DNA of 64,000 nt, taken from positions 62,001 to 126,000 of the forward strand of contig CAMQDS010000001.1 of assembly GCA_946999645.1 (NCBI GenBank), written 5' to 3'. The translations under genes and the position numbers were made by a program. Below, one piece after another: positions 51,841 to 59,590 of this stretch. Below the pieces are notes generated by a model. It was not told the DNA's origin. It saw only the letters and a list, made by a program, of their open reading frames with translations, and made no database searches. This DNA comes from an uncultured Bacteroidales bacterium. GTDB lineage: Bacteria; Bacteroidota; Bacteroidia; Bacteroidales; UBA932. Within the stretch, counting starts at the first letter, position 1. Each line of letters begins with the position of its first letter.

Positions 51841-54585
51841 ATGAATAAAATAGTTATTAAAATAATATCATTATCGTTTCTTTTTTTCTTTATACAACTG
51901 ACATCTATTGCGCAGAAAAAAGTTGATTACGGAAGAAACCTTGTATTAGATAAAGATGTATCAACATCCTCAAACAGTTCCATAACAGCAGCTGATATAA
52001 ATCACCGACCTGAAAATAATGTTTCAAATTCGCTTTATGGACTTATTCCTGGACTTCAGGTCCTACAGAATGCTGGGAATGTCTGGGATAATGGAGCCAC
52101 ACTTTTCATAAGGGGTATTGGCACATTAAACAATAAAAAGCCATTAATATTAATTGATGGTTTTGAACGAGATATTTCAGAAATAACCCCCGATGAGATA
52201 GAAACAATATCAGTACTCAAAGATGCTGTTTCACTTAGCCTATATGGTGGAAGAGGGGCAAACGGTGTGTTATCAATAACTACTAAACGTGGAAAAATTT
52301 CTGCTCCTCAAATAAGTTTCTCTTATAGGTTCAACATCGGTAAACCGATAAATCTTCCTGAATTTGTAGATGGATACACCTATGCTAATGCTCTAAATGA
52401 AGCCCTTTTGAATGACGGACTATCTCCGAGATATTCAGGAGAGGCCCTTGAGTCTTTCAGAAATCAGACTAAGCCTGAACTTTTTCCAAATGTAGACTGG
52501 CAGAAAGAATGTTTGAGAAATCATTCATACGGAGACAATTTCCTATTTTCAATACGAGGAGGAAACAGCATCACAAAATATTATGCTCAAGTGAATTATT
52601 TAGATGACAGAGGTATCCTTAAACCTGTTTCAAAACATGAAGGTTATTCGACACAATTCAAATATTCAAAACTCAATATCAGAACAAATCTAGATATTAA
52701 GTTAACATCTAAAACATTACTCCAAATAGACCTCTTAGGTAATTTTTCAGAACATAACAGGCCTGGAACTATGACAAAGGATATATTTAAATCTCTATAT
52801 CAAGTCCCGTCTGGAGCCTTTCCTATTAAACATGCAAATGGAATTTGGGGCGGAACTTCCGTATATAATAACAATCCTGTGGCACTTATTGCAGATTCAG
52901 GTTATTCACGGTCACAAGGTAGAACTCTATATGCCGGTCTTTCTCTAAAACAAGATTTGTCAGCAATAACAGAAGGACTTTCAACAACACTTAGACTCTC
53001 TCTTGACAATAGTGCTGCATATTGGGATTCAAATACAAAAGAATTTGCATATGAAATGATCTCAGGTACTACACCAGATGGCAAACCGAAGTACAAAAAA
53101 TTGAGGGATGAGTCTGAACTTTCATTTGGAACAAAATTAGGGTCTGTTTATAGACACTCCAACCTTAATTTGAGTTTGGATTATAAAAAAGATATTGGAG
53201 AACATAATTTTGTTGGGTCTCTAATCTATTCAATGGATAAGGAATCTTCAAAAGGGCTAAATAAAACTTTTACATATATGGATATAGTAGGATTCGGACA
53301 CTATTCTTATAAAAAGAGATATTTATTAGATATAGCTGCATCTGCATCAGCCTCAAGTGTATTGGATCCTAAAAACAGGTGGGGATTTTTCCCTTCTATC
53401 AGTGCTTCTTGGGTACTTTCGGAAGAAAAATTTATGAAAACATCATGGCTGGATTTGTTTAAGCTAAGTTGTTCTTATGGTATATCAGGTAGAGCCGATT
53501 ATGATTATGACCTTTATAAAATAAAGTATGGAGCAGGGGGAACATATTTCTTTAAGACCCCACCTGCTGTATTTCATGGCACAAAAGAAAAGCAACTTCC
53601 AGTAGAAGGACTTACATATGAAAAATCAAACAATCTGAATATCGGAATAGACTTGCAATTCTTAGGTTCACTTTCTTTTTCGGCAAATGGCTTTTATAAC
53701 CTCAGAACAGATATTCTTGTTAATGATAATAGAGTATCAGAGGTTATAGGTATAAAGGCTCCTAAAATAAACAATGGTGTTGTTGCCAATTATGGGGTGG
53801 ATTTAACTGCGAGGTGGAATGGTAAGACAGAAAATTTCCGTTACAACTTAGGAGGCAATTTTATGTTTGCCAGGAACAAGATAATTCAAATGAATGAAAA
53901 ATATAGGCCATACAATTATCTTAAACAAACGGGAGGCTCAATAGGGCAATTGTTTGGATATGAAGTAATTGGTATATACAAAAATGAATCACAAATATTG
54001 TCGAGATCTGTAAAACAGATGTTATCCGATGTTCACCCAGGTGACTATATTTACAAAGACCAAAATGGGGACAATATAATAGACGAATATGATAAAATTC
54101 CTTTAGGCTACAATAACATTTGTCCTGAATTATATTATAGTTTTGATTTTTCTGCAGAGTATAAGGGGCTTGGAATGTATATTATGTTTCAAGGAGCAGC
54201 CAATTATAGTGTAATACTTAATACAGAAAGTGTATTTCGTCCTTTGGTTGGTAACAGCACCATCTCAAAATATTATTACGCTTCCCGATGGTCTGCTTCT
54301 AACCCTGATGGCATTTATCCACGTTTAACAACAAAAGGTTCGCCTAATAATTATGTAAATAACTCTGTATGGGTAAGGAATGCTTCATTTCTTAAACTTA
54401 GAACACTTGAGTTATACTATAAACTTCCAACACAATGCTTCTCCCATATCAGTTCAATAAAAATATTTGCTCGTGGTAATGATTTATTATCATTCAATAA
54501 TATTCCAGTATTTGATCCAGAGGGAATCGGAGAAACACATCCGCTTATGAAAGTTTATAATTTTGGTTTCAACTTAACATTTTAA
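51841..54585 (+). CDS. SusC/RagA-family transporter (second), short N-terminus
   Basis: A 914-aa TonB-dependent transporter with signal peptide ending near SIAQ. It lacks the CarboxypepD_reg-like domain of the first SusC and starts almost directly at the plug, with VSNSLYGLIPGLQVLQN, FIRGIGTL and VLKDAVSLSLYGGRGANGV. No standard TonB box (EVVVVGYG-like) was found between the signal peptide and the plug; the segment VDYGRNLVLDKDVSTSS may be a diverged substitute. The barrel ends with FNLTF. It is the second SusC of a tandem array, 25 bases after the first SusD. Confidence 0.93.
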   Translation: MNKIVIKIISLSFLFFFIQLTSIAQKKVDYGRNLVLDKDVSTSSNSSITAADINHRPENNVSNSLYGLIPGLQVLQNAGNVWDNGATLFIRGIGTLNNKKPLILIDGFERDISEITPDEIETISVLKDAVSLSLYGGRGANGVLSITTKRGKISAPQISFSYRFNIGKPINLPEFVDGYTYANALNEALLNDGLSPRYSGEALESFRNQTKPELFPNVDWQKECLRNHSYGDNFLFSIRGGNSITKYYAQVNYLDDRGILKPVSKHEGYSTQFKYSKLNIRTNLDIKLTSKTLLQIDLLGNFSEHNRPGTMTKDIFKSLYQVPSGAFPIKHANGIWGGTSVYNNNPVALIADSGYSRSQGRTLYAGLSLKQDLSAITEGLSTTLRLSLDNSAAYWDSNTKEFAYEMISGTTPDGKPKYKKLRDESELSFGTKLGSVYRHSNLNLSLDYKKDIGEHNFVGSLIYSMDKESSKGLNKTFTYMDIVGFGHYSYKKRYLLDIAASASASSVLDPKNRWGFFPSISASWVLSEEKFMKTSWLDLFKLSCSYGISGRADYDYDLYKIKYGAGGTYFFKTPPAVFHGTKEKQLPVEGLTYEKSNNLNIGIDLQFLGSLSFSANGFYNLRTDILVNDNRVSEVIGIKAPKINNGVVANYGVDLTARWNGKTENFRYNLGGNFMFARNKIIQMNEKYRPYNYLKQTGGSIGQLFGYEVIGIYKNESQILSRSVKQMLSDVHPGDYIYKDQNGDNIIDEYDKIPLGYNNICPELYYSFDFSAEYKGLGMYIMFQGAANYSVILNTESVFRPLVGNSTISKYYYASRWSASNPDGIYPRLTTKGSPNNYVNNSVWVRNASFLKLRTLELYYKLPTQCFSHISSIKIFARGNDLLSFNNIPVFDPEGIGETHPLMKVYNFGFNLTF

Positions 54586-54591
54586 TGAATT

Positions 54592-56277
54592 ATGAATAAG
54601 ACTAAAATATACTTTATCTTGTCTATAATATTGGTGTGTATTTCCAGTTGTGGCTATTTTGATCAAGATGAGTCATACGAATATGACAAAGAAGGAATTT
54701 TCAGCAGTTATACACGCTCAAAACAAATGGTTACAGATGTTTACAGTTATCTCCCATCAGATTTTTGTAACACAGAAGGAGGTATGTTGGATGCTGCAAC
54801 AGACGACGCGGTTCATATATACGTACAATCAAAACTTAATCGTATAAATAATGGGACATGGTCTCCAAGTCATCTTGCTGCTGACGTATGGGGACATTAT
54901 TACGAAGGAATCAGGGCTGCAAACCGTTATCTTGAAGAAGCAGCAAATCTTAATTTCAAGGAATGGAAATATACCGATGATTACAAAGATATAATGAAGG
55001 ATTTTGAAAATTATCCTTATGAAATCAGATTTCTGCGTGCATACTATTATTTTGAACTTATAAGACACTACAAAACTGTGCCACTGGTTTTAAAGGTCTT
55101 GGATAAAAAAGAAGCTAATTCAGTAAAACAATCAAGTTTTGAGGAGATAGCAGACTTTATAGTGAAAGAATGTTCGGAAATTGCAGAAAAACTTCCGATA
55201 AATTATAATGCTTATAAGAATAAGGAAAATGGTAGAATTACAAAAGGTGCTGCCTTGGCTCTGAAAACCAGAATGTTACTATACATGGCAAGTCCTTTAT
55301 TCTCTGAAGATAATCCTGAAAAATGGAAAGAAGCGGCAAGGGCTGCATACTCCATTATAAATCCTGCATCTAAATTAGACTATAAAATTCAACCTGACTT
55401 CAGTGGCTTATATCTAAATGCAAATGCAGAACGTCATGACATCATAATGTATCGTTCGGTTGGTGAAACAGGCTCCTTTGAAAGGGCAAACTTCCCAATG
55501 GGTATAGAAGGAGGTAGGACAACTACATGTCCGACACAAAATCTTATGGAAGCATTTGAATTTAAACTTCCTAACGGTAAATATTATCCTTTTGATTGGA
55601 ACTCTCCAGAGGCGTTAAAAAATCCATATAAGAACAGAGACCCTCGTATGTACATGACACTTGTACATAACAATCAGAAGTGGTTAAAAAATACAATGGA
55701 AATATGGGAAGGAGGAGCAAACGGTTTGCCTGTTGTAAATGCAACTGTAACAGGCTATTACTTAAGTAAATACGTTAACCCTAATATTAGTTTTGCCGCT
55801 GGTAGTAAAACTACTAAGATTATGCATAATTGGATATTATTTAATTATTCTGAGGTCTTATTGAATTATGCTGAAGCAATGGCAAATGCTTTTAAAGATC
55901 CTTCATATACTGATGCTGAGTTCCCACTCAGTGCCATAAAGGCAATTAATCTTATAAGAAGTCGAAAAGGAGTTGAGATGCCGAATATACCTACAAATGT
56001 TTCTCCAGAAGCATTTTTAAAGATTGTAAAAAATGAAAGAAGGGTAGAACTTGCTTTTGAAGGTCATAGATTTTGGGATGTTCGTAGGTGGAAAGAATTA
56101 GATAAGACAGCCGATATTTATGGTGTAAAAGTCAAAAAGAATAAAAATGGTAAATTTGTCTATGAAAAATTCTTATATGAAAAGAGAAAAATAAGCGAAA
56201 AAATGTATTTCTTCCCCATACCTAATGAACAATTATATAACAATAACAATTTAAAACAAAATGAGTATTGGCGTTAA
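54592..56277 (+). CDS. SusD/RagB-family outer-membrane lipoprotein (second)
   Basis: A 561-aa surface lipoprotein paired with the second SusC, 6 bases downstream. The lipobox CISSC precedes GYFDQDESYEYD, an acidic surface-export signal. Core SusD features are EIRFLRAYYYFELIRHY (the RAxxY helix), KGAALALKTRMLLYMASP, NYSEVLLNYAEAMANA and ERRVELAFEGHRFWDVRRW near the end. It is diverged from the first SusD, so the pairs probably bind different chain lengths or epitopes of one glycan (inferred). Confidence 0.94.
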   Translation: MNKTKIYFILSIILVCISSCGYFDQDESYEYDKEGIFSSYTRSKQMVTDVYSYLPSDFCNTEGGMLDAATDDAVHIYVQSKLNRINNGTWSPSHLAADVWGHYYEGIRAANRYLEEAANLNFKEWKYTDDYKDIMKDFENYPYEIRFLRAYYYFELIRHYKTVPLVLKVLDKKEANSVKQSSFEEIADFIVKECSEIAEKLPINYNAYKNKENGRITKGAALALKTRMLLYMASPLFSEDNPEKWKEAARAAYSIINPASKLDYKIQPDFSGLYLNANAERHDIIMYRSVGETGSFERANFPMGIEGGRTTTCPTQNLMEAFEFKLPNGKYYPFDWNSPEALKNPYKNRDPRMYMTLVHNNQKWLKNTMEIWEGGANGLPVVNATVTGYYLSKYVNPNISFAAGSKTTKIMHNWILFNYSEVLLNYAEAMANAFKDPSYTDAEFPLSAIKAINLIRSRKGVEMPNIPTNVSPEAFLKIVKNERRVELAFEGHRFWDVRRWKELDKTADIYGVKVKKNKNGKFVYEKFLYEKRKISEKMYFFPIPNEQLYNNNNLKQNEYWR

Positions 56278-56281
56278 CTAT

Positions 56282-58165
56282 ATGAATAGATTTAAGTATA
56301 TATTACTTCTTATACTCTTTCTGTATTCAGGCTGTGGCTGCAAAAAATCTCCGAGACCAATGCCAAATCCTGATAATTGGAAAGATGATAAGGTGGAGGA
56401 AATAGCAGATCATCCGAGATTGCTTCTTTTTAAGGGAGAAGAAAAAGATATAAAGCACATGATTAATAGCGACCCTTATTATCGTAAAATTCATGATGCA
56501 ATAATGGATGAAGCAGATCAAATTGTCAGAAAAAAAGAACTCTCAAGAAAACTTGAAGGGAGGCGTCTTCTGCCTGTATCAATGGAGTTTTTGAAACGTA
56601 CGTTCTACCTTTCTTATGCTTACAGATTGACAGAAGATAATAAATACCTTAAAAAAGTCGAAAGAGAAATGCTGGCTGCTGCAGACTTTATAGACTGGCA
56701 TCCCGAACATTTTTTAGATGTTGCTGAAATTGCTATGGGCATGGCAATCGGCTATGATTGGCTTTACGATAAATTATCTGACACGTCAAAAGAAAAAATA
56801 CGTACAGCCATTGTTGATAAAGCCCTAAAGCCTTCATTAAAATATAATGATTGGGCGAATAAAAATAATAACTGGAATCAGGTCTGCAATTCTTCTTTAT
56901 CATTAGCTGCAATTGCGGTAAAAGATTTTTATCCTACACTTTGTGATAAAATAATATCACGAGCCTTCAGAACTATAACATTGCCAATGGAACAATATGA
57001 ACCAGATGGCTTATATCAAGAAGGCTATGGATACTGGAATTATGGAACAAGTTTCAATGTACTATTCCTTTATGAAGCAAAAAAATATCTAAAAGACGAT
57101 AAAGGACTTTCAAATTCAAAAGGATTTTTAAAGACAGCCGAATTTATGTGTCATATGGTAGGTCCTACCGGTGTGCCATACAACTGGGGAGATAACGAGC
57201 CAAAAGCAGTTTTCAGTGCGGCTATGATGTGGTTTGCTGATAAAACTGGCGATAATTCAGTTCTTTGGTCCGAAAAAGATATTTTAGGCTCTAATAGCAA
57301 TGTATTGAAAGACAGATTACTACCTGCTGCTATGATATTTGGCAAAAATGTTTCATTGAAAGAAATCAAAGCACCAGAGAAGAAATGCTATTTCGGTACT
57401 GGACCCACTCCAATTGCTCTGATGAGAAGTTCCTGGACAGATCCCGATGCCATATATGTAGGCTACAAATTAGGTTCTCCAACTATTCCTCATTCTCATC
57501 TTGACATAGGTTCATTCATACTTGAAACAGATGGAATACGTTGGGCAGAAGACCCCTCAAGAGAAAAATATAATCTGGTGGAAAAATATGGAAATATTTG
57601 GAATTATGAGCAAGACTCCTTCCGCTGGAAAATATTTAGGCTCGGTGCTATGTCCCACAACCTTATAACAGTAAACGGAACTGAACCTATAGTTACGGGG
57701 AAAGCCGGGCTTGATAAAATATCAGATAATGAAAACTTTAAATACGCTGTTTCTGATTTATCTCAATTATACATAGGTCAACTTGCAAAATATAGACGAG
57801 GAATAGGGATAAAAGACAATAAATATGTAATAGTAAGAGATGACTTTAAATCCTTAAACAGAGAAACCACACTAAGATGGGTGATATTCACTTCTGCATC
57901 TGTACAATTAAGAAAAAATAAAGCCGAATTAAGCATAAAAGACAAACGTCTGATTATGAAAGTTAAAAGTTCAGGCAAAATAAAAATGAAAGAATGGACT
58001 GCCTCTCCACAAAATGAATGGGATTCAGACAATCCCGAAAAACGACTTATAGGCTTTGAATGTAAGATTTCTCCTGATACAGAAGGCTTTATAGAAGTAA
58101 TTTTAATCCCTGAAAAAAATAAAACTGAGGCAAATTTCCTTGATAAAGACACTATTGGTTGGTAA
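56282..58165 (+). CDS. Heparinase II/III-like polysaccharide lyase, putative lipoprotein
   Basis: A 627-aa enzyme with an N-terminal signal and lipobox-like YSGC. The alpha/alpha-toroid domain (about 40-350) has the conserved NNWNQVCNSSLSLAA and QEGYGYWNYGTSF. The beta-sandwich domain begins at about 380 with YVGYKLGSP and the HSHLDIGSFILETDG motif that holds catalytic or metal-binding His residues in this fold. Lyases of this group cleave uronate-containing glycans (heparin-like, alginate, hyaluronan) by beta-elimination. It starts 4 bases after the second SusD. No acidic export signal follows the cysteine, so a periplasmic place is possible. No unsaturated glucuronyl hydrolase or sulfatase is in the window. 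Confidence 0.85.
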   Translation: MNRFKYILLLILFLYSGCGCKKSPRPMPNPDNWKDDKVEEIADHPRLLLFKGEEKDIKHMINSDPYYRKIHDAIMDEADQIVRKKELSRKLEGRRLLPVSMEFLKRTFYLSYAYRLTEDNKYLKKVEREMLAAADFIDWHPEHFLDVAEIAMGMAIGYDWLYDKLSDTSKEKIRTAIVDKALKPSLKYNDWANKNNNWNQVCNSSLSLAAIAVKDFYPTLCDKIISRAFRTITLPMEQYEPDGLYQEGYGYWNYGTSFNVLFLYEAKKYLKDDKGLSNSKGFLKTAEFMCHMVGPTGVPYNWGDNEPKAVFSAAMMWFADKTGDNSVLWSEKDILGSNSNVLKDRLLPAAMIFGKNVSLKEIKAPEKKCYFGTGPTPIALMRSSWTDPDAIYVGYKLGSPTIPHSHLDIGSFILETDGIRWAEDPSREKYNLVEKYGNIWNYEQDSFRWKIFRLGAMSHNLITVNGTEPIVTGKAGLDKISDNENFKYAVSDLSQLYIGQLAKYRRGIGIKDNKYVIVRDDFKSLNRETTLRWVIFTSASVQLRKNKAELSIKDKRLIMKVKSSGKIKMKEWTASPQNEWDSDNPEKRLIGFECKISPDTEGFIEVILIPEKNKTEANFLDKDTIGW

Positions 58166-58183
58166 ACATAAATATTTTATCCG

Positions 58184-58223
58184 TATCCTGTTTAAGATTT
58201 TAATTTTAAGCAGGATATTTTTT
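58184..58223 (+). terminator. Rho-independent terminator of the PUL operon
   Basis: TATCCTGTTTAA (58184-58195) pairs with TTAAGCAGGATA (58206-58217), with one G-T pair and a 10-base loop, followed by T6. It lies 18 bases after the lyase stop. Confidence 0.85.
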
Positions 58224-58225
58224 AA

Positions 58226-58258
58226 TAAAATAGTATGTGCTTTTACTTATTTTGCATA
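58226..58258 (+). repeat. Duplicated promoter fragment (copy of the YeiH-gene upstream region)
   Basis: These 33 bases match 59509-59541, upstream of the YeiH-type gene, with one mismatch. The match stops just before the -7 box: there the sequence switches directly into the duplicated 3' end of the large barrel gene. It is therefore a junction of two rearranged pieces. Confidence 0.85.
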
Positions 58259-58319
58259 CTTTCTCCAAAAAAACGTTTCTACATAGGTCCTGGAATAAGA
58301 ACTTCATTCTAATTTTTTA
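58258..58319 (+). pseudogene. Direct repeat, copy B: remnant of the large barrel gene 3' end
   Basis: This fragment encodes FSPKKRFYIGPGIRTSF and a stop, nearly the last 17 residues of the large outer-membrane gene ending at 46734. Three mismatches in 62 bases indicate a fairly recent duplication. The upstream part of the gene is absent here. Confidence 0.88.
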
Positions 58320-58372
58320 CTTCTTACCTATCATTGCCATTGTAGGTGTTAATTAGACTTATGGGGTGTGTG

Positions 58373-58410
58373 GCTCTATTGTCACCGTATACAATATCAT
58401 ATCTTGGTTA
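58373..58410 (+). pseudogene. Remnant of a SusC N-terminal coding region
   Basis: Positions 58390-58410 match 47108-47128 of the first SusC gene exactly over 21 bases and in frame encode TISYLGY, as in its CarboxypepD_reg domain. The preceding bases (CTCTATTGTCA, 58374-58384) also resemble SusC 47081-47094 with small deletions. The rest of the stretch to 58517 shows only short AT-rich frames and no supportable gene. Confidence 0.7.
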
Positions 58411-58517
58411 TGTAATTTTTATCTCTTTTGCAATTAATTCTCTTTCTATGTTAATTGTTGATAATATAAAAAAGGTTAATAGCAGGCATAGCATATGTGA
58501 CAAATTATGCTTTTCAA

Positions 58518-58862
58518 TTATTTTAACCATTTTACTGTGCTGATAATTATAGCCAATAGAAAACTAAGTGATAGTGATATAAAAATAGAATTAATTGTAA
58601 TCGTCTCAACTGTGATATAAGTAAGGACAAGGAATAAACTTAAAATTCCTGCGAATGTGATACTAAAGAATCGAATATATTTTTTGATTCCGGGTATTTT
58701 ATATTTTATGAATGTACCGATTGCTGTACCTATTGAACACAAAAACAAAGTAATTGATGACATTAGTAAACGTTTATTATCTATAATAGCACAACTAATA
58801 ATCAGGGTAAGGCATAGTATAACCCATACAAAACATAGTATAAAATCAGTTTTTCTACTCAT
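58518..58862 (-). CDS. Small four-helix membrane protein
   Basis: A 114-aa protein with four likely transmembrane segments (about 8-26, 33-51, 65-85 and 92-110) and no recognised family motif. It starts MSRKTDFILCF, 5 bases after the stop of the 44-aa peptide gene, so translation is probably coupled. Its N-terminal RKTDF resembles the RRTDF in the frame just before the 44-aa peptide start. Size, topology and position fit an immunity-type protein for a membrane-active peptide, but this is inferred only from context. Confidence 0.55.
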   Translation of the reverse strand: MSRKTDFILCFVWVILCLTLIISCAIIDNKRLLMSSITLFLCSIGTAIGTFIKYKIPGIKKYIRFFSITFAGILSLFLVLTYITVETITINSIFISLSLSFLLAIIISTVKWLK

Positions 58863-58867
58863 GTCTT

Positions 58868-59002
58868 CTAAATTCCATTTTCAGCTGCATCACAATACCA
58901 ATAAGTAAACGCCGAAAAAGCGAGTCCAACTACTATTCCTGCCCCCATCGAAGCCACACCTACTGCTGTACTCCACAAAATACCGGAAGTTCCTAATCCC
59001 AT
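58868..59002 (-). CDS. 44-aa glycine-rich hydrophobic peptide (too short for usual gene calling)
   Basis: ATG at 59002 to TAG at 58868 encodes 44 residues: MGLGTSGILWSTAVGVAS, then MGAGIVVGLAFSAFTYWYC, then DAAENGI. It has one strongly hydrophobic stretch with several GxxxG-type spacings, aromatic residues (TYWY), and no charge except at the C-terminus. It overlaps the lipoprotein gene by 10 bases and is followed 5 bases later by a membrane-protein gene. The same frame is open 12 codons further upstream (KRRTDFGWACN), without a standard start codon. It resembles membrane-active peptides or small bacteriocins in composition only; no family is recognised. Confidence 0.45.
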   Translation of the reverse strand: MGLGTSGILWSTAVGVASMGAGIVVGLAFSAFTYWYCDAAENGI

Positions 59003-59346
59003 ATTGCAAGCCCAGCCAAAATCAGTTCTTCTTTTAATTTAAAAAATATCGTTGTGAGATGATGTCCCTCTTTATCAAATAATTCTGCCTTAGCCTCATG
59101 ATTTGTATTATTCGGATAAATATTACAAATGACTTTAGATGTTAAAGCAGTACAATGATATCCAATAATATTACTATCATTTCGTGCTTTTAGGTCTACG
59201 TTTGTACTGTAAATAGGTTGAGTATAAATAGTATGTTGTTGCTTGGTTTTTATTACTGATGATGAATCTGACTTATTACAAGAAACAAAAAATAGCGTAT
59301 TAATACAGAAAAACACTAGAATAAGAATATTGTTTTTGAATTTCAT
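58993..59346 (-). CDS. Small hypothetical lipoprotein
   Basis: A 117-aa exported protein. Its signal peptide (MKFKNNILILVFFCIN, then TLFFVSC) ends in a lipobox with Cys23, followed by NKSDSSS. The mature part is about 95 residues, mostly beta-like (VDLKARNDSNIIGYHC, TSKVICNIYPNNTN), with two cysteines (about 65 and 74) that could form a disulfide. Its last codons overlap the start of the 44-aa peptide. No family recognised. It is the first gene of a three-gene minus-strand cassette. Confidence 0.6.
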   Translation of the reverse strand: MKFKNNILILVFFCINTLFFVSCNKSDSSSVIKTKQQHTIYTQPIYSTNVDLKARNDSNIIGYHCTALTSKVICNIYPNNTNHEAKAELFDKEGHHLTTIFFKLKEELILAGLAIWD

Positions 59347-59508
59347 AAGTTATTATATGTTTTAGATTGGTATATAAATTTATCTGACCCTAAGGTAAGA
59401 AGTTTTTTTAAAAAGACAACATGTATAGCCAAAATTATAAAGAGTAATACCTACCTTCTCATTTTTGATACTTGTAATTGAAAAATATGGAAAATAAAGC
59501 CTTAGCAC

Positions 59509-59541
59509 TAAAATAGTATGTACTTTTACTTATTTTGCATA
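59509..59541 (+). repeat. Promoter-proximal repeat (source copy upstream of the YeiH-type gene)
   Basis: The 33-bp partner of 58226-58258. It contains the upstream promoter region and runs to the first two bases of the -7 box of the YeiH-type gene. It is most likely the original, because it is next to an intact gene and promoter. Confidence 0.8.
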
Positions 59542-59547
59542 TATTTG
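59540..59547 (+). promoter_or_regulatory. -7 promoter box for the YeiH-type gene
   Basis: TATATTTG is an exact match to TAnnTTTG. Transcription would start near 59554, 37 bases before the ATG. A canonical TTTG -33 box is not seen at the usual distance. Confidence 0.55.
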
Positions 59548-59590
59548 TGCGTTTTATTGGCAAAATCACTATTAACCCCGTATAAATTTT

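Noticed and set aside
58361..58543. 60-codon frame on the plus strand beyond the PUL
   Set aside because: Its start lies in the scar, its TISYLGY piece is a SusC remnant, and its end overlaps the membrane-protein gene on the other strand. It looks like decayed DNA.
59030..59060. Ribosomal frameshift linking the lipoprotein to the 44-aa peptide
   Set aside because: The peptide frame has a TAA at the T/A-rich run, and no slippery heptamer lies in the right phase after it.
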